A stretch of DNA of 64,000 nt from Apricaphanius iberus (taxonomy: Eukaryota > Chordata > Actinopteri > Cyprinodontiformes > Aphaniidae), in contig JAPXFQ010000174.1 of assembly GCA_028564705.1 (NCBI GenBank), positions 124,001-188,000 on the forward strand, read 5' to 3'. This document shows positions 7,752 to 18,171 of the stretch, piece after piece. Positions within the stretch are counted from its first letter, which is position 1. The number at the start of each line of letters is the position of its first letter. Both the position numbers and the translations under genes were made by a program. The notes beneath the pieces are model-generated. The model was not told the origin of the DNA. It ran no database searches and was given only the letters and a program-made list of their open reading frames with translations.

Positions 7752-8330
7752 TGGACGATATAAGACCACAAACAAAAGTGGCTTTACTGCTTTGTTATGT
7801 GTATGAGGAAAGCTAAAAACTAGATGCTCAAAGGAACTGTAACTATTATTTTTTTGGAGATTAATTAGTAAATCGGAATGAAAGATAGTTGCTACTCCAC
7901 CTCCTCGACCAGTACTTCGAGGGACACTAAAGTTTAAGTAGCTAGGGGGAGTTGACTCATTTATTGTGACATGGTCCTCTTCCTGCAACCATGTCTCTGC
8001 AAGACAAAACAAATCAATATTATTTTCACAAATTAAGTCATTTACTAAGAGTGTTTTTGAGGGGAGAGATCTTATGTTTAGTAAACCACATTTAATTGAT
8101 TTGTTTTTATGTTCAGTCCGAGTTTTATTTATCTTTATGAGATTTTTATACTTTGCTCTAGTAGCATTAACTTTTAATTCATTAGTTTTGGGTAGTGGAC
8201 GGGAAACTATCTCTATAGGGTAGTGGGTGGGTGGCAGTCCCTGTTCCTTGACCTGGACTCTGGGTTCCCTGATCTGGACTCTGGTTTCCCTGAGCTCGAC
8301 TCTGGGTTCCCTGAGCTGGACTCTGGGTTG
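7747..8330 (-). CDS. L2 LINE ORF2, upstream part: N-terminus and first half of the endonuclease
   Basis: On the minus strand this continues the ORF1 frame straight after its TGA (8333-8331). It first translates the 21-nt repeats as REPRVQL-like units. A basic linker follows, then LLNIRSL and FCLAETWL (the endonuclease block with the catalytic Glu), then GRGGGVAT and VVLYRPPG, where the LTR element cuts it. There is no in-frame ATG anywhere from the stop codon to the LTR insertion site. ORF2 must therefore start by readthrough of the ORF1 UGA, by reinitiation, or at a non-AUG codon. The remainder is at 749-3286 in the same frame once the insertion is discounted. Confidence 0.8.
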
Positions 8331-8333
8331 TCA
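8250..8333 (-). repeat. Four 21-nt tandem units at the ORF1-ORF2 junction
   Basis: Units at 8250-8270, 8271-8291, 8292-8312 and 8313-8333 share the core GACTCTGGGTTCCCTGA (plus strand). On the coding strand the ORF1 stop TGA is the first codon of the array, and the rest is read in frame by ORF2 as seven-residue REPRVQL-type units. Confidence 0.85.
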
Positions 8334-9230
8334 CGGCTTTGGGGAACTAGAGATAACCCTATCAATGTTCCTGGAAAGAAGCGAAGCTCCGTCCTCGGTG
8401 GGATGGATGCCGTCTCTACGTAACAGTCCAGGTTTTCCCCAGAAGGCCCCCCAGTTATCAATGTAGCCCACATCGTTTTCTGGACACCACCTTGACAACC
8501 AAAGGTGGAACGAAAGCATACGGCTGTACATGTCATCGCTAGTACGATCAGGCAGGGGACCAGAAAAAATTACAGAGTCAGACATCTTTTTGGCAGCCCT
8601 ACACACCGAAGCTACGCTAATTTTAGTGACCTCCGACTGCCGTCGCCGGGTGTCGTTGCCACCAGCATGGATAACGATCCTGCTATACCGCCGTTTGTCC
8701 TTGGCCAAAAGCTTCAGATGGGACCTAATGTCCGCAGCCCTGGCCCCTGGAAGGCATTTGACGGTGGTCTTTCGTGTCTCTGGAGCCACATTCCTAACTA
8801 TGGAGCTGCCAATTACAAGAATCGGCCTCTCCTGCTCGGCGGGTGCGTCGCTGAGCGGGGCGAACCTATTGTTCAGAGAAAGGGGCTGGAGGTTGGCCGC
8901 GGACTGGGGTCTGGCGCTAGTCTTCCTACGAACAGTCACCCAGCTCGCCTGAGGTCCCGGCTGCACGGGAGCTGTTGGAGGACGGCTAGGTCCTGTCCTA
9001 GTTGACTCCGCGCTAGCTACTGCTGGGCCTGGCTGTTCTACAGCGCGGAGCCGGGCCTCTAGCTCAGAAACCCTCGCCTCCAAAGCTACAAAAATGCTGC
9101 ACTTATTACACCTACCAACTTCACTAAATGAGGCGGAGGAGTAACTAAACATCTGACAGAGAGAGCAGGAAAGAGGAGGAGGAGGTGTAGAGAGAGATGG
9201 AGGGACAAGAGAGAAAGCTGCCGAAGCCAT
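8331..9230 (-). CDS. L2 LINE ORF1 protein with SGNH/GDSL-type esterase domain
   Basis: This is a 299-residue frame starting with a true ATG at 9230. The N-terminus has two Cys pairs (C22-x2-C25 and C41-x2-C44), a possible zinc-binding knuckle. A predicted short coiled coil follows (about 48-68, ALEARVSELEARLRAVE), then a Pro/Ala-rich linker. The C-terminal half is an SGNH-hydrolase-like domain: ILVIGSSIVRNV (block I, nucleophile Ser region), VIHAGGNDTRR (block III with the Gly and Asn), and DGIHPTEDG near the end (block V Asp-x-x-His). Esterase domains are known in ORF1 of CR1/L2-group LINEs, where the protein binds the element RNA; the substrate is unknown. The frame ends with TGA directly ahead of the ORF2 frame, in the same phase. 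Confidence 0.88.
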   Translation of the reverse strand: MASAAFSLVPPSLSTPPPPLSCSLCQMFSYSSASFSEVGRCNKCSIFVALEARVSELEARLRAVEQPGPAVASAESTRTGPSRPPTAPVQPGPQASWVTVRRKTSARPQSAANLQPLSLNNRFAPLSDAPAEQERPILVIGSSIVRNVAPETRKTTVKCLPGARAADIRSHLKLLAKDKRRYSRIVIHAGGNDTRRRQSEVTKISVASVCRAAKKMSDSVIFSGPLPDRTSDDMYSRMLSFHLWLSRWCPENDVGYIDNWGAFWGKPGLLRRDGIHPTEDGASLLSRNIDRVISSSPKP

Positions 9231-9461
9231 GCTAGCCGTGAAGCTAAGCTAACCAAGCGGTACCTTACCTTACCTAAGAACAAAGTAATTAACCCAGTAA
9301 AACGCTTAAAGAGTCCCAAACCGTGAAGAAAATTAACGTTTTAATGTGTTTGTGTGTTAAAGCAACTCAGAAAAAACTTATTGACAGAGAAAGTTAGATC
9401 AGTTCAAGAGAGAGAGAAACACCGACTTGCTACAAACGAGTTAGTCACAAAACAGGAAATG

Positions 9462-9492
9462 ACGCGATACGTCTTACCAACGCGATACGTCT
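9462..9492. repeat. Duplicated 13-mer near the L2 5' end
   Basis: ACGCGATACGTCT occurs at 9462-9474 and again at 9480-9492, 18 bases apart, close to where the LINE leader begins. A tandem motif at this place could be part of the internal promoter or the trace of a 5' monomer repeat. Function is inferred from position only. Confidence 0.5.
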
Positions 9493-9505
9493 CCACACCA
9501 AAAAT

Positions 9506-10433
9506 TTGAAATAGTACTGAATTGAAAAGAGGTCCAAGGATAAAGCAAATATACAAACACAATTTCTTCAATCAATCACTATTTTTCTGACTTTTCTGAA
9601 TAGTAAATAGCATTTGATACAATATGTGTTGTTTTTCTTTTTCTGCTTCTCCTGATCTGATTTGTGGTTTTCTTTATCTGCTGTTTGTATGACACCACCC
9701 TTTAACAGAAGCTCATATTGTTACTGTCAGCGTGCACAGTCATTCTGAGTGAAGTTACTGAAACAAATGATTTGAGTCCACCATCTTGAGTAAGTGAACC
9801 AATCTAACTGAATTACCCTGGTCCATATTTTTCCAATGATAATTCACCTATACTTAACTTATTCATATCTCTGGCAGATTTATGTTTAAACTAATCGTTT
9901 GATTTGACAAATATGTTTCTTCTGGCTGGAAGTAATATTTTCCAGTGGCCCAGCCAGGACTCCTGGCTGCAAAAAGGTGGTGGGTTATAAATCATTTCTG
10001 TATGGCAATTTTTAAATAACATGGAAATAAAGACGGATAAATTATTATTGCAAAATGATTATTTTTCCAAACTGATGCTCCTTTTACATCGATATATTAA
10101 ACATGGCTTCTGTTTAGAACATATTTGAGGGACATTAAAACTGTAATCCATTTAGAAAATTCAGGGACACCATTAGTTTGGTATAAGAGACTGTTTGGGC
10201 CAGTCTAAAAGGTTGATCAACTAGGTTTTTAGAGTATTTGAGAAAAAAATTGTAAAAGTAGTTTAAATGTCAGATTTATTGAGTTTGAGGCTGCTACACT
10301 GTTGTTGAATGCTTAATGAACACAAAAAACGTATTACTATGAATTAAAAAAAATGGTTTACCACTATCACACAAATAACTGTCAGCTTTGTGTTTCAGTG
10401 AAAAGTAAACCAGAGGGTTTTTTTTGCAACTTA
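9506..10433. other. No gene seen (AT-rich intergenic DNA)
   Basis: Both strands hold only short chance frames. No transposon termini, RNA gene or splice-supported exon is recognised. Confidence 0.5.
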
Positions 10434-10948
10434 CGCTACTTTCAGACTGCAGGTCTTAATGCCTCCATTCCGAGTTTTGCATTAAATTCTGAACAAACAG
10501 CCTCCAGTATTTCCCAAAAGTGCAGATAAAGACAAGACATTACACACAACAGCCTCTGTTGGTGCAGCATTTTGCCCATTAATGCACAGATGACATTGAC
10601 TAAATTTGGACAAAATAGAGAAAAAAGGACATTGAGAGAAGAGAGACCACATTTTAACAATGGGCTTTCATGGAGTTGCGGCTGCCACCTCCGGACAGGG
10701 GTATATTTGGTTCCAGAGTCGGAACCACAGTCTGTGGTTGAGATGTGATATGAAGGGCTTCACCGACACAGAGTTCATCTACCATTTCAGGATGTCAAGA
10801 CAGAGTTTTGAATCCCTCTGTCAGAGTGCCTCCTCCGGCGCAGATTAGTAGCTGTTCAGACTGTCGTAAAAAAAAAATCTGATGTGAGTTGAATGTGGAA
10901 AGAACAAATCACATTTGATTTTGCTTTACCTGCAGTGTGAATGTAGCT
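10434..10948 (+). mobile_element. PIF/Harbinger-like DNA transposon, internally deleted
   Basis: The ends form inverted repeats: GCTACTTTCAGACTGCAGGT (10435-10454) against the reverse complement of ACCTGCAGTGTGAATGTAGC (10928-10947), with two mismatches in 20. TTA stands just outside both ends (10431-10433 and 10949-10951), matching the 3-bp TWA target duplication of PIF/Harbinger elements. The element is only about 515 bp and contains a 62-residue transposase-like remnant, so it is non-autonomous. Confidence 0.6.
10660..10848 (+). pseudogene. Harbinger-type transposase N-terminal fragment
   Basis: A 62-residue frame starting at ATG 10660 contains FTDTEFIYHFRMSRQSF followed by ESLC. This resembles the block shortly before the catalytic domain of fish PIF/Harbinger transposases (consensus-like FRMSR-x-TF-x-x-L). 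The DDE residues are absent because the frame ends soon after. It sits inside the TIR-bounded element 10434-10948. The match is from memory of the family and is short. Confidence 0.5.
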
Positions 10949-10951
10949 TTA

Positions 10952-11266
10952 GAGACACCGTATATATTGCAAGTTTGAGCCACTACTGTAAAAGATAGCA
11001 GCAGTGAACCGATTATAAAAACAATTATTCTCATGCTGCACCAATGAAGACCATGAAAGAGTCACTCACCTCACCATGCCAAAAGCTTGGTGTAGCTCTG
11101 ATCAAATTTTAAATGAATTCATCCAATGATTATTTGCCTACACGTCATGATCCTTATAGTCAACCTTTAACCTTAACGTTGACCAACAACTCAAATTATT
11201 AAAGGGCTATTTGACATGATCTGAACTTGTTAAATCCAAAACATACGAGATGGCAGAAATGCCTAA
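10952..11266. other. No gene seen between two MITEs
   Basis: AT-rich sequence with no frame, RNA gene or repeat terminus that I can support. Confidence 0.4.
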
Positions 11267-11399
11267 TTCTGCATTCAGACCGCAGGCTTTGCCAGCGTCA
11301 GCTTCATCTTAAAAATGTATCTTCTGTGTATATGCGTCGAACTAGTCGCTTTATGAGCGTTGCTTGAAGCTGACAAAGCTTTCAGTCTGAACGCACCAT
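11267..11399. mobile_element. Short MITE with about 30-bp terminal inverted repeats, Harbinger-like
   Basis: The left end (about 11270-11304), with TTCAGACCGCAGGCTTTGCC and then AGCTT, pairs with the reverse complement of the right end (about 11365-11396), TTCAGACTGAAAGCTTTGTC then AGCTT. TAA flanks both sides (11264-11266 and 11400-11402). The total is about 133 bp, so it has no coding capacity. The terminal motif TTCAGAC-GCAGG is shared with the element at 10434-10948, suggesting related families. Confidence 0.55.
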
Positions 11400-11402
11400 T
11401 AA

Positions 11403-11843
11403 GGTCCCTATCCTCAACGACATGGAGTTTCCTTTTTCTTTTTTTAGAAAATAAGTATTCAGAGGCTTTTATTGAGAGTAAGGAGGACTGGCTTCAGCTC
11501 TTGCCTACACCTGGTAAAATGTCTATTATAAAGAAATATATTTAACCTTTTTTGTATCTTTCATGTTTTTAAAATGAAAACCTAGGTAAATAAAAATGTA
11601 TCCACAAAATATTTTTACATGTAAAGTATGAGGTTGGAAATACCAATGATTCATATTTGGTTGTACATTTTAAGCATGTAAAAAATATAATAGCATTTTC
11701 TTTTGCACTTTTGTCACAACACCTCCAGCTTTGATTAGATTCAGGACTGATATAATTTCATAATGCAGGGCCTCAGTATGTGATGTTGTATTTAAAAACA
11801 CACATGTAATTAATTAAGTCCTTTCACATCTGTTAAATCTTTA
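11403..11843. other. No gene seen
   Basis: AT-rich DNA between two MITEs, without a credible exon or RNA gene. Confidence 0.4.
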
Positions 11844-12181
11844 CAGCAGGGGAACAATGCTGATTTTGAAGTTGTCCTGCTTACAAAGCATGTAGAGGTC
11901 TGGAATTTGTATCAAATGTACTCTTCAATTTTGAGGAACAGAATCTAAAACAAAAATCACAGTGGATAATTTTTTAATAATTAATTTTCATTTTATTGCA
12001 TGACATAAGTATTTGATAAATCAGACAAACCCAACTCAATATTTGGTGCTGAAACCTTTTTTTGGAATTACACAAATTAGACTGAAGAGTAGTTTTGATA
12101 TAAATTACAGACCTCCACATGCTTTGTAAGTGGGAAAACTTCAAAAATTATCAGTGTATCAAATACTTGTTCTCCCTACTG
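11844..12181. mobile_element. Tc1/mariner-type MITE
   Basis: The left end CAGCAGGGGAACAA... and the right end ...TTGTTCTCCCTACTG are inverted copies and are flanked by TA (11842-11843 and 12182-12183), the Tc1/mariner target duplication. The inverted arms extend about 85-90 bp and contain TTACAAAGCATGTAGAGGTC (left) against GACCTCCACATGCTTTGTAA (right). I recognise this terminal sequence from a common fish/vertebrate Tc1-group element whose end reads GGGGAGAACAAGTATTTGAT. At 338 bp it is non-autonomous. Confidence 0.8.
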
Positions 12182-12589
12182 TACATTTTTAATCATGCAA
12201 CCTCTAATAATAAAACAGTTCTTTGCTGAAAATTTTAGAAATTAGGTCAGACTTTCCTGCAAAAGTAGACATTCCAGGGATTCTTCCCACCCATGTCAGT
12301 GAATCATCATCAGTGTAGACAGAGCCTCTGCATAGCATAATATGTGACGAGGAGTTGCTGTGACATAACATGTATGTACATTTCGCAACAGTGGTGGGTT
12401 TAGTATACATATTTTGTTTCTTGGGTTGTGACAACCTCAAAGTCTTCTCAAATTTTAAAACAATGAAACTAGATCTGTAGAAGCCTGATTAAACTGGTGG
12501 TCTCACACTGCATATTTTACATGGATATAGTGATGGAGTGTTATTTAAACTTATCTTCATACAACATTTAAATGCAAGGTAGATACTCA

Positions 12590-12803
12590 ACAGTGTGACA
12601 GGGATTGTGGCTGCTCAGGATTTCAAATTGAATTTGCCTACAATGATAACTAATCAAATTGAATCTGTCTATATAGTTGGATCATATGTAATTACTTTGA
12701 TTACATATTTTCAGAAATTGATATTTGTGTTTTGTCTTTTAAAGAGCCTTGAGATAACATTTGCTGCAAATTGGTGCTTTATAAATAAATTTAATCAAAG
12801 TTA
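12590..12803 (+). mobile_element. L2-type LINE 3' tail fragment
   Basis: The stretch ending 'agccttgagataaca', 'ttgctgcaaattggtgcttt' and 'ataaataaatttaatc' is the typical end of fish L2-group LINE 3' UTRs. The upstream 'tgcctacaatgataactaa' and 'ttgaatctgtctatatagtt' stretch fits the same 3' UTR. No coding part remains. Confidence 0.6.
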
Positions 12804-15800
12804 ATTACATTTGTGATCAGCAGGCAGACCAGCCTCCCAATGCCCTTGCTCTGTGTTTTGCCAAATATTTTTGTTAGGTAAATTAACTCTTCTTTCATTT
12901 ACAAGTTTTAAGCATCACATATTTCTTCTTTAAAAAAATCCAACACTGGGTTAATCAGCAGGGAAATTCAAGCTGATGAATATTTCCCTTTGATATTAAT
13001 CATAGCAGTGATAGGATCAACTTGATAGTGCTTGTGCTGGTTAGCTACAACCACTGATAAATAAGAAGCCTTGTAACAGCTTAAAGCAACATTATTATCT
13101 TTCACCTAAATTATTAAATAATAACACCTAAATCAGCCTAGTGCAACACTGTATGTTTTAGATTTTACAATGAGTGTGAGTGGGCAGGTGAGGTTTTATA
13201 GAGATATTTTGCTCTGGAGCCAAGACCTGATGAATAGATTAATTTATACCTAAGTGTTCTTTGGAACGCGTGTATGGAAAACTAATCTATTTAAGTCCAT
13301 ATTGATTTTCTATGTGATGTTTTTGAATAATTCGCTTACTTGCTGTCCAAGTTTAGCCGTTGCACATGTAGTTACAGCTCCAGCTATCAGGGCCTCTTTA
13401 TGATGTTATTTGTTACAGATGTGACTTGTGTTTGTACAGACAGGGAAGGAAAGATCGAATGGAAAGAGAGGTGGGGAGAAAAATGTGAGGATTGGGAGGG
13501 GGAGGAGAGAACACGCCACTGAATGTCCCAAGCCATTAGAACAAGGGATATTTCTGGTTGACTGAGCAATTCATTCTCGACATGTCACATTGAATTTCTT
13601 CCATTATAAAACACTGCTGCCTTCTCCACTCCAAAGGCAGATTGCCTGCACCTATTTCACCCAGTGAAATATTGCTTCTCCCCTCAATCTTTTTCATCTC
13701 AAAGTTGTGAAAAAGATTTTGAAGCAGTGATTAGTCTCTGCTTACAGTGCACAGGGATTCTTTGTGATTTTTTTCTTCTTCAAATAAAAACAGCTTAAGC
13801 ACATGCTCTCTAGCGTAAAATGTTCTTTCCCACAATATGATCCCCTAAATGCACTTCTCAATTTAAAATGTATATTTGATGATAATTTCTGATGTCATGT
13901 CATTTAACAATCCTTTTTGGACATTATTTATTTGAGACTAGACATGGCAAGAAAAAACAAGAATCCATTCGTGACTGTCAGGCTATATGTTCCTTTGGTA
14001 CTAAAGTCAGATTTGTACACCGAAATCTGTGTGGTGACATAGGATACTAAGAGGAGGACAAAGTCTTTTTGGCTGAGGCACTCCTGTGATCTCTCATCCT
14101 CAGCTCTAGCACTTCAGAGAACCCTGATATGGGAAGTCTGACTTTACTCTGAGCCGCCGACAGTTCTGACAGACCAGCAACTGAGATTGATGTTGCCCAG
14201 ATAGAAAACAGAGGAAGAATGGCAATTATGTCAAGCCAGGAGAAACATGTGTCTGTGCACTGCAATACAATAGGCTCTTGCTGGATTGTTATCGTTCTCA
14301 ATAACCCAAGGTGTGTTTGGGAGTAAATGGATTGTCTGACGACACTATTTCTTCTTTGGTTTTCCCCTTTTTTTCTGTTCACTTCGTTTATATTTACTTT
14401 TCTCAATCAAGTATGTAATTCATCTTGCCGTTTATTTTGCTTGTCAATGATTACATTTTCTGTTTAAACAAATACACTAGCCAATATTACCATAAGTATG
14501 TGCCTCTAATCCAACTCATATCAGATAGCATGGTCTTTCGTTCCTTTTTATTTAAAGGCGGGAGATGAGTGTGGTGAACATGATGTGAGAGCTTCAGGCA
14601 TGACTTATATAAGCATATTTGAATCTCTTTTATTATCAGCAACATATGCAGACACTACAGTACATATCCCACTTACAGAAAATTATATCAGCGCTATCAT
14701 TATCGCAGATTTAAATTCTACCACTCATACCGGATCATCTCTATTTTGCTCATAATCTCTTTCTCTGAGTCACCATCTAATGAAAGATAAATCATTATGA
14801 AAAAGTTTCTCAAACTGTGGTACTGACCATATTTTTGGCTTAAATAAGGCAACATCACTATTATGGTAGTTCTGAAACTTTCACTAATTATCGAGTTGTC
14901 CCATGGCACATTCAAACTATGCTAATGTAAAGAGGTCAAGAGTCCAACATTTGGTTTGACCCTTGCCCCTTGTGGGGATTTATGGATGTAGAAAAATACA
15001 GAAAAGAGTCAGGAAACGTGGGTTAATCATAAGACGTAGTGTTATCTCAGTGTCACAATTTAATGTTGTCCAATATGAAGCAGACCTCATTTGATTTGTG
15101 TTGTTGTGTCATGTCTTCTCATCTCCATTGGCAGCTTTCCAATAGACAGACAGAAAAAAGACAATGAGCAAGCTTATATATTTTTTTTATTTTTTTTTAA
15201 ACCCCAGCTTAATAATTGTGCAAATATAGGTTTGTAAGGAGTGCAGTTCAATCTATGCAAAGCAAACTGAAGTGTTAAAGAAATGAGAAAAGGGTAAATA
15301 TGAGGTGCACACATTACATTTCAAAACCTTTAAGTAAACTGTGGCTATTTGGCTTTGTGTGGGATCATTAAAGTTTGTTCGTTTGATGATAGATGCACAG
15401 GCTTCAAATGCATTGGGCTTAAGAGAGGACAGAAATATGAATAACTTTTCTCTTCCTGTTGTTATTTTGCTTTGCTCTCTCATAACAAAAAAAAATGCAA
15501 TATAATTGTGGATATTCACTGTTCAGGGAATAAATTCAGAAAACTTCATGGAGGTTTTATTATTTAACGTCACTGAAGAATATTATCGTTTATGAAGAAT
15601 TTAACAGCATACTTTGATGGGTGTCCAAATGGATGGAGTTGGTCGGGATGAGAGAGTTTCTTGTTAACTCAGAAGAGAATACAATAATGGAAATGAAAGT
15701 TTTAGAGGGGAGACAGTGGACAGGTCATGGCTCAGATCCAGTGTCTCCTCTCTTTTTTCTAATGTTTAAACTCACTGTCATCCTGAGCCTTGCGTCTTAA

Positions 15801-17359
15801 AACTTGTCTGGAACTTGGCCAAAAGCACTCTTTTTCCTTGTGTAATAACACAGTCGGAATCAGTAACACTGCAGAAATATCAGTGATGGAATTAGTTGTC
15901 AGGCAGCACCAGCAGCGGTTAATTCAGGCTAGTTAGCCAACTTGCTGGTCACGTTTATTTATATGAAGGTGTAAATTTGTAAAATGTTTGCTGTGGCCTA
16001 CATTAACAAAAGTGTTGCCTTTAAAGGTCACATGAAATCTCATTTATCTGATAGTGGTGTGTTTCTTTTTTTTTCCTCAGCAAGACTGTCTGGGGAAGGA
16101 AAGTGCTGTGAGAAATTACAGCCTGCTGGATTTGGACTGAAATTAACTGCTTGCAACAAATCAAAGATATGTCACTCAACCACAGACAAGCCCAAGTTAA
16201 TTTACGAGCGAAGAAATTAGCCTCTTTCTCTTCCCAGATTCATCTATATCAGTAAATGGCACATTTATATTCAGCGGAATATGAGGTTACATTTTGTTTT
16301 ACACCTGTGTTGACATTTAATTCAAAAGACAATTGCCAAGAGGGCAAGTCTATTCTCAGGCCCATTTTTAATGTATTTCAACATCCAACCGTCATAAAAA
16401 TGAGCCGTGATTTTATTGTGATAATGGAAAAGTAGACTGGAGAAGTGGATTTGGAATTGGTTTGCACATAATATTTTGTGCTATAAAAATGAGATTTCCA
16501 GCCATAGGGAAAAATAAATCAAGATCATTTTTTTCAGTTATTGAACCATGGAAGAGAAAATAGTTGTTTTTTGTGTTGCCAAAACGGTGCCATGTTCATA
16601 GAGTCCATCTTGCCATTTGGAGCATTGCTGGCCAACAGACACATTTCTGTAAAAAGCCAGTTTATTCAAGAATTAGAAACATAGAAAAGATATTTTCTGA
16701 TTTCTACCGTATGTCTGTTACTCACTTATAAATGTAACTTGAAAAATCATGAAGGGAAATCATTTCCTCTATTTGGCAAAGAATCCAAATAACCCAGCAT
16801 CTTAAAAAATGAAACACATTCTTAGTGTACAGCCAAAGGCATGCTGTTGGTTCGGCTGCAGTATAATTTGTATGCAGTGGGCAATATTTAGATTTGTGTC
16901 TCAGGGCAAACCACCCTCAAGCAGCGTAGTATTGCATTTCATGCTGAGCATTCAGTTGCATGGGTAGCATAAATATTCATGATTCTCCAGACTCATGATA
17001 TAAACATAAGAATATGGCCAATGACAGGCATTACAGAATGGTCACACTGGATCAAACAGAATTACCCGTCTTTGATGCTGTGAAAGTAGCATTATTATCA
17101 CTGTGATTAGAGGACATAGTAGGAATAACTGTGATCAGACAGAAAAAGGGCTTGTTAAAATATTTCTCTCACTGTAGAGTTCCGACATGATTTAAATCTG
17201 AATTTATAAATAAAAATGATTATCCACCGATAGTATCAGATCAGTGGACGAGCAAAGTTTTATTTATTCTGTTCAAATCAAAAGAGATTAATTATAACAG
17301 AGAACACTGTTGTGTTTTTTTCTAAAGTGACCACTTAATTTTGGACTGCCTAAATATAT
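12804..17359. other. No gene seen (4.5 kb intergenic)
   Basis: Only short unsupported frames occur, none with recognisable domains or splice context. There are short poly(A/T) runs (for example about 15181-15200). No tRNA-like A/B box pair or complete transposon terminus was found. Confidence 0.4.
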
Positions 17360-17545
17360 CAAGTACCTTGAAAAAACGACACCACAAAGACCAATGAACA
17401 CATCAGACAAGCATAGAGTACTGTATATGGCACAACTGCTACCCCACCGAGGCATGCTCTTACTCAGACAGCATTGATCAGAGAAGCATTCACAAGGTCT
17501 GCAGTAACAGGAGCTGCAAAAGTGTACAGCTCAGGTGGGAGAATC
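17360..17545 (+). pseudogene. Decayed Tc1-like transposase fragment (N-terminal helix-turn-helix region)
   Basis: The DNA follows the Tc1-group transposase gene in patches. 'aagaccaatgaacacatcag' matches the region just before or at the start, 'tatggcacaactgct' and 'ccgaggcatg' match the paired-like DNA-binding domain, and 'ttgatcagagaagc' and 'cagctcaggtgggagaatct' the second helix-turn-helix. Frames are broken many times, so it is long dead. Confidence 0.6.
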
Positions 17546-18171
17546 TAATAACAAAACTTTTAGTTATGCAGTTAACAAATCTAGCATATTAATAAGTGAT
17601 AAGAAAAAAAACAAACTGCTGACATAAAGTCAAGAAGTTCAGTCCGCATTATTTTATGCTCAGTTTTCCTAAAGTCCATTCAAAGGATTTCAGCGTTGTT
17701 GCTACTGCATAATCTTGCTAGCTTTGTTTTATTCAGTTGAATTATATATTTGCTCCTGTGTTTGGTATCCTTGTTCAGTTTCGGCCAAAAAACAACTGTA
17801 CACTAGAACACTCAGCTACACAGTGTAGAAGAAATCATGGTTGGCAATAATAACCACATTTTATAGTTGCCTAACAAACCCAAATTATTTCTTATTTTAT
17901 TTATTTATTTAAATTAATTAATATCAGGTTTATCGTGTAAATATGCCAGATTTCGCTTCTCCAATTAATTTACATATGTAGTCTCATTGCAGATTGATGT
18001 AATGTAAGACAAAGGAAAAACATATTGACATACATGAATGGATAAGGGATAAAATAATACTGAAATGAGCACATCTTGCATGCAAGGATTGCTGAAATAA
18101 GTGTCCAATAATTCCTTAAAAACAGATCTAAAACAGTCATACAATAAGAACATATAACATGCAATACACAC
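17546..18171. other. No gene seen
   Basis: AT-rich DNA between two transposon relics, with short chance frames only. Confidence 0.4.

Larger units (their letters stand above)
1..9505 (-). mobile_element. L2-like (Maui-type) non-LTR retrotransposon, near full length, split by an LTR element
   Basis: Read on the minus strand, this is a 5' UTR (about 9505-9231), ORF1 (9230-8331), ORF2 (8330-749, interrupted at 7746-3287) and a 3' UTR from 748 down to the window edge. ORF1 has an esterase-like domain. ORF2 has an APE-type endonuclease and a reverse transcriptase with the L2/CR1-type motifs GDFNIH, SDHF, SAAFDTVDH, GVPQGSVLGP and YADD. LINEs of this group move by target-primed reverse transcription. 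Leaving the LTR element aside, both ORFs are open and the catalytic residues are present, so the copy looks young. The 5' boundary is placed where LINE-like leader sequence gives way to AT-rich DNA and is approximate. The 3' end may lie before position 1. The clade name (L2 rather than a neighbouring CR1-group clade) rests on motif recognition, not on a search. Confidence 0.85.

Noticed and set aside
10660..10848. Small host gene
   Set aside because: It lies inside a TIR-bounded element and resembles a transposase block; there is no splice or expression evidence.
14047..14406. Minus-strand 119-codon frame as a gene
   Set aside because: No domain, low-complexity composition and no splice context. 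The length is within chance expectation for this much DNA.
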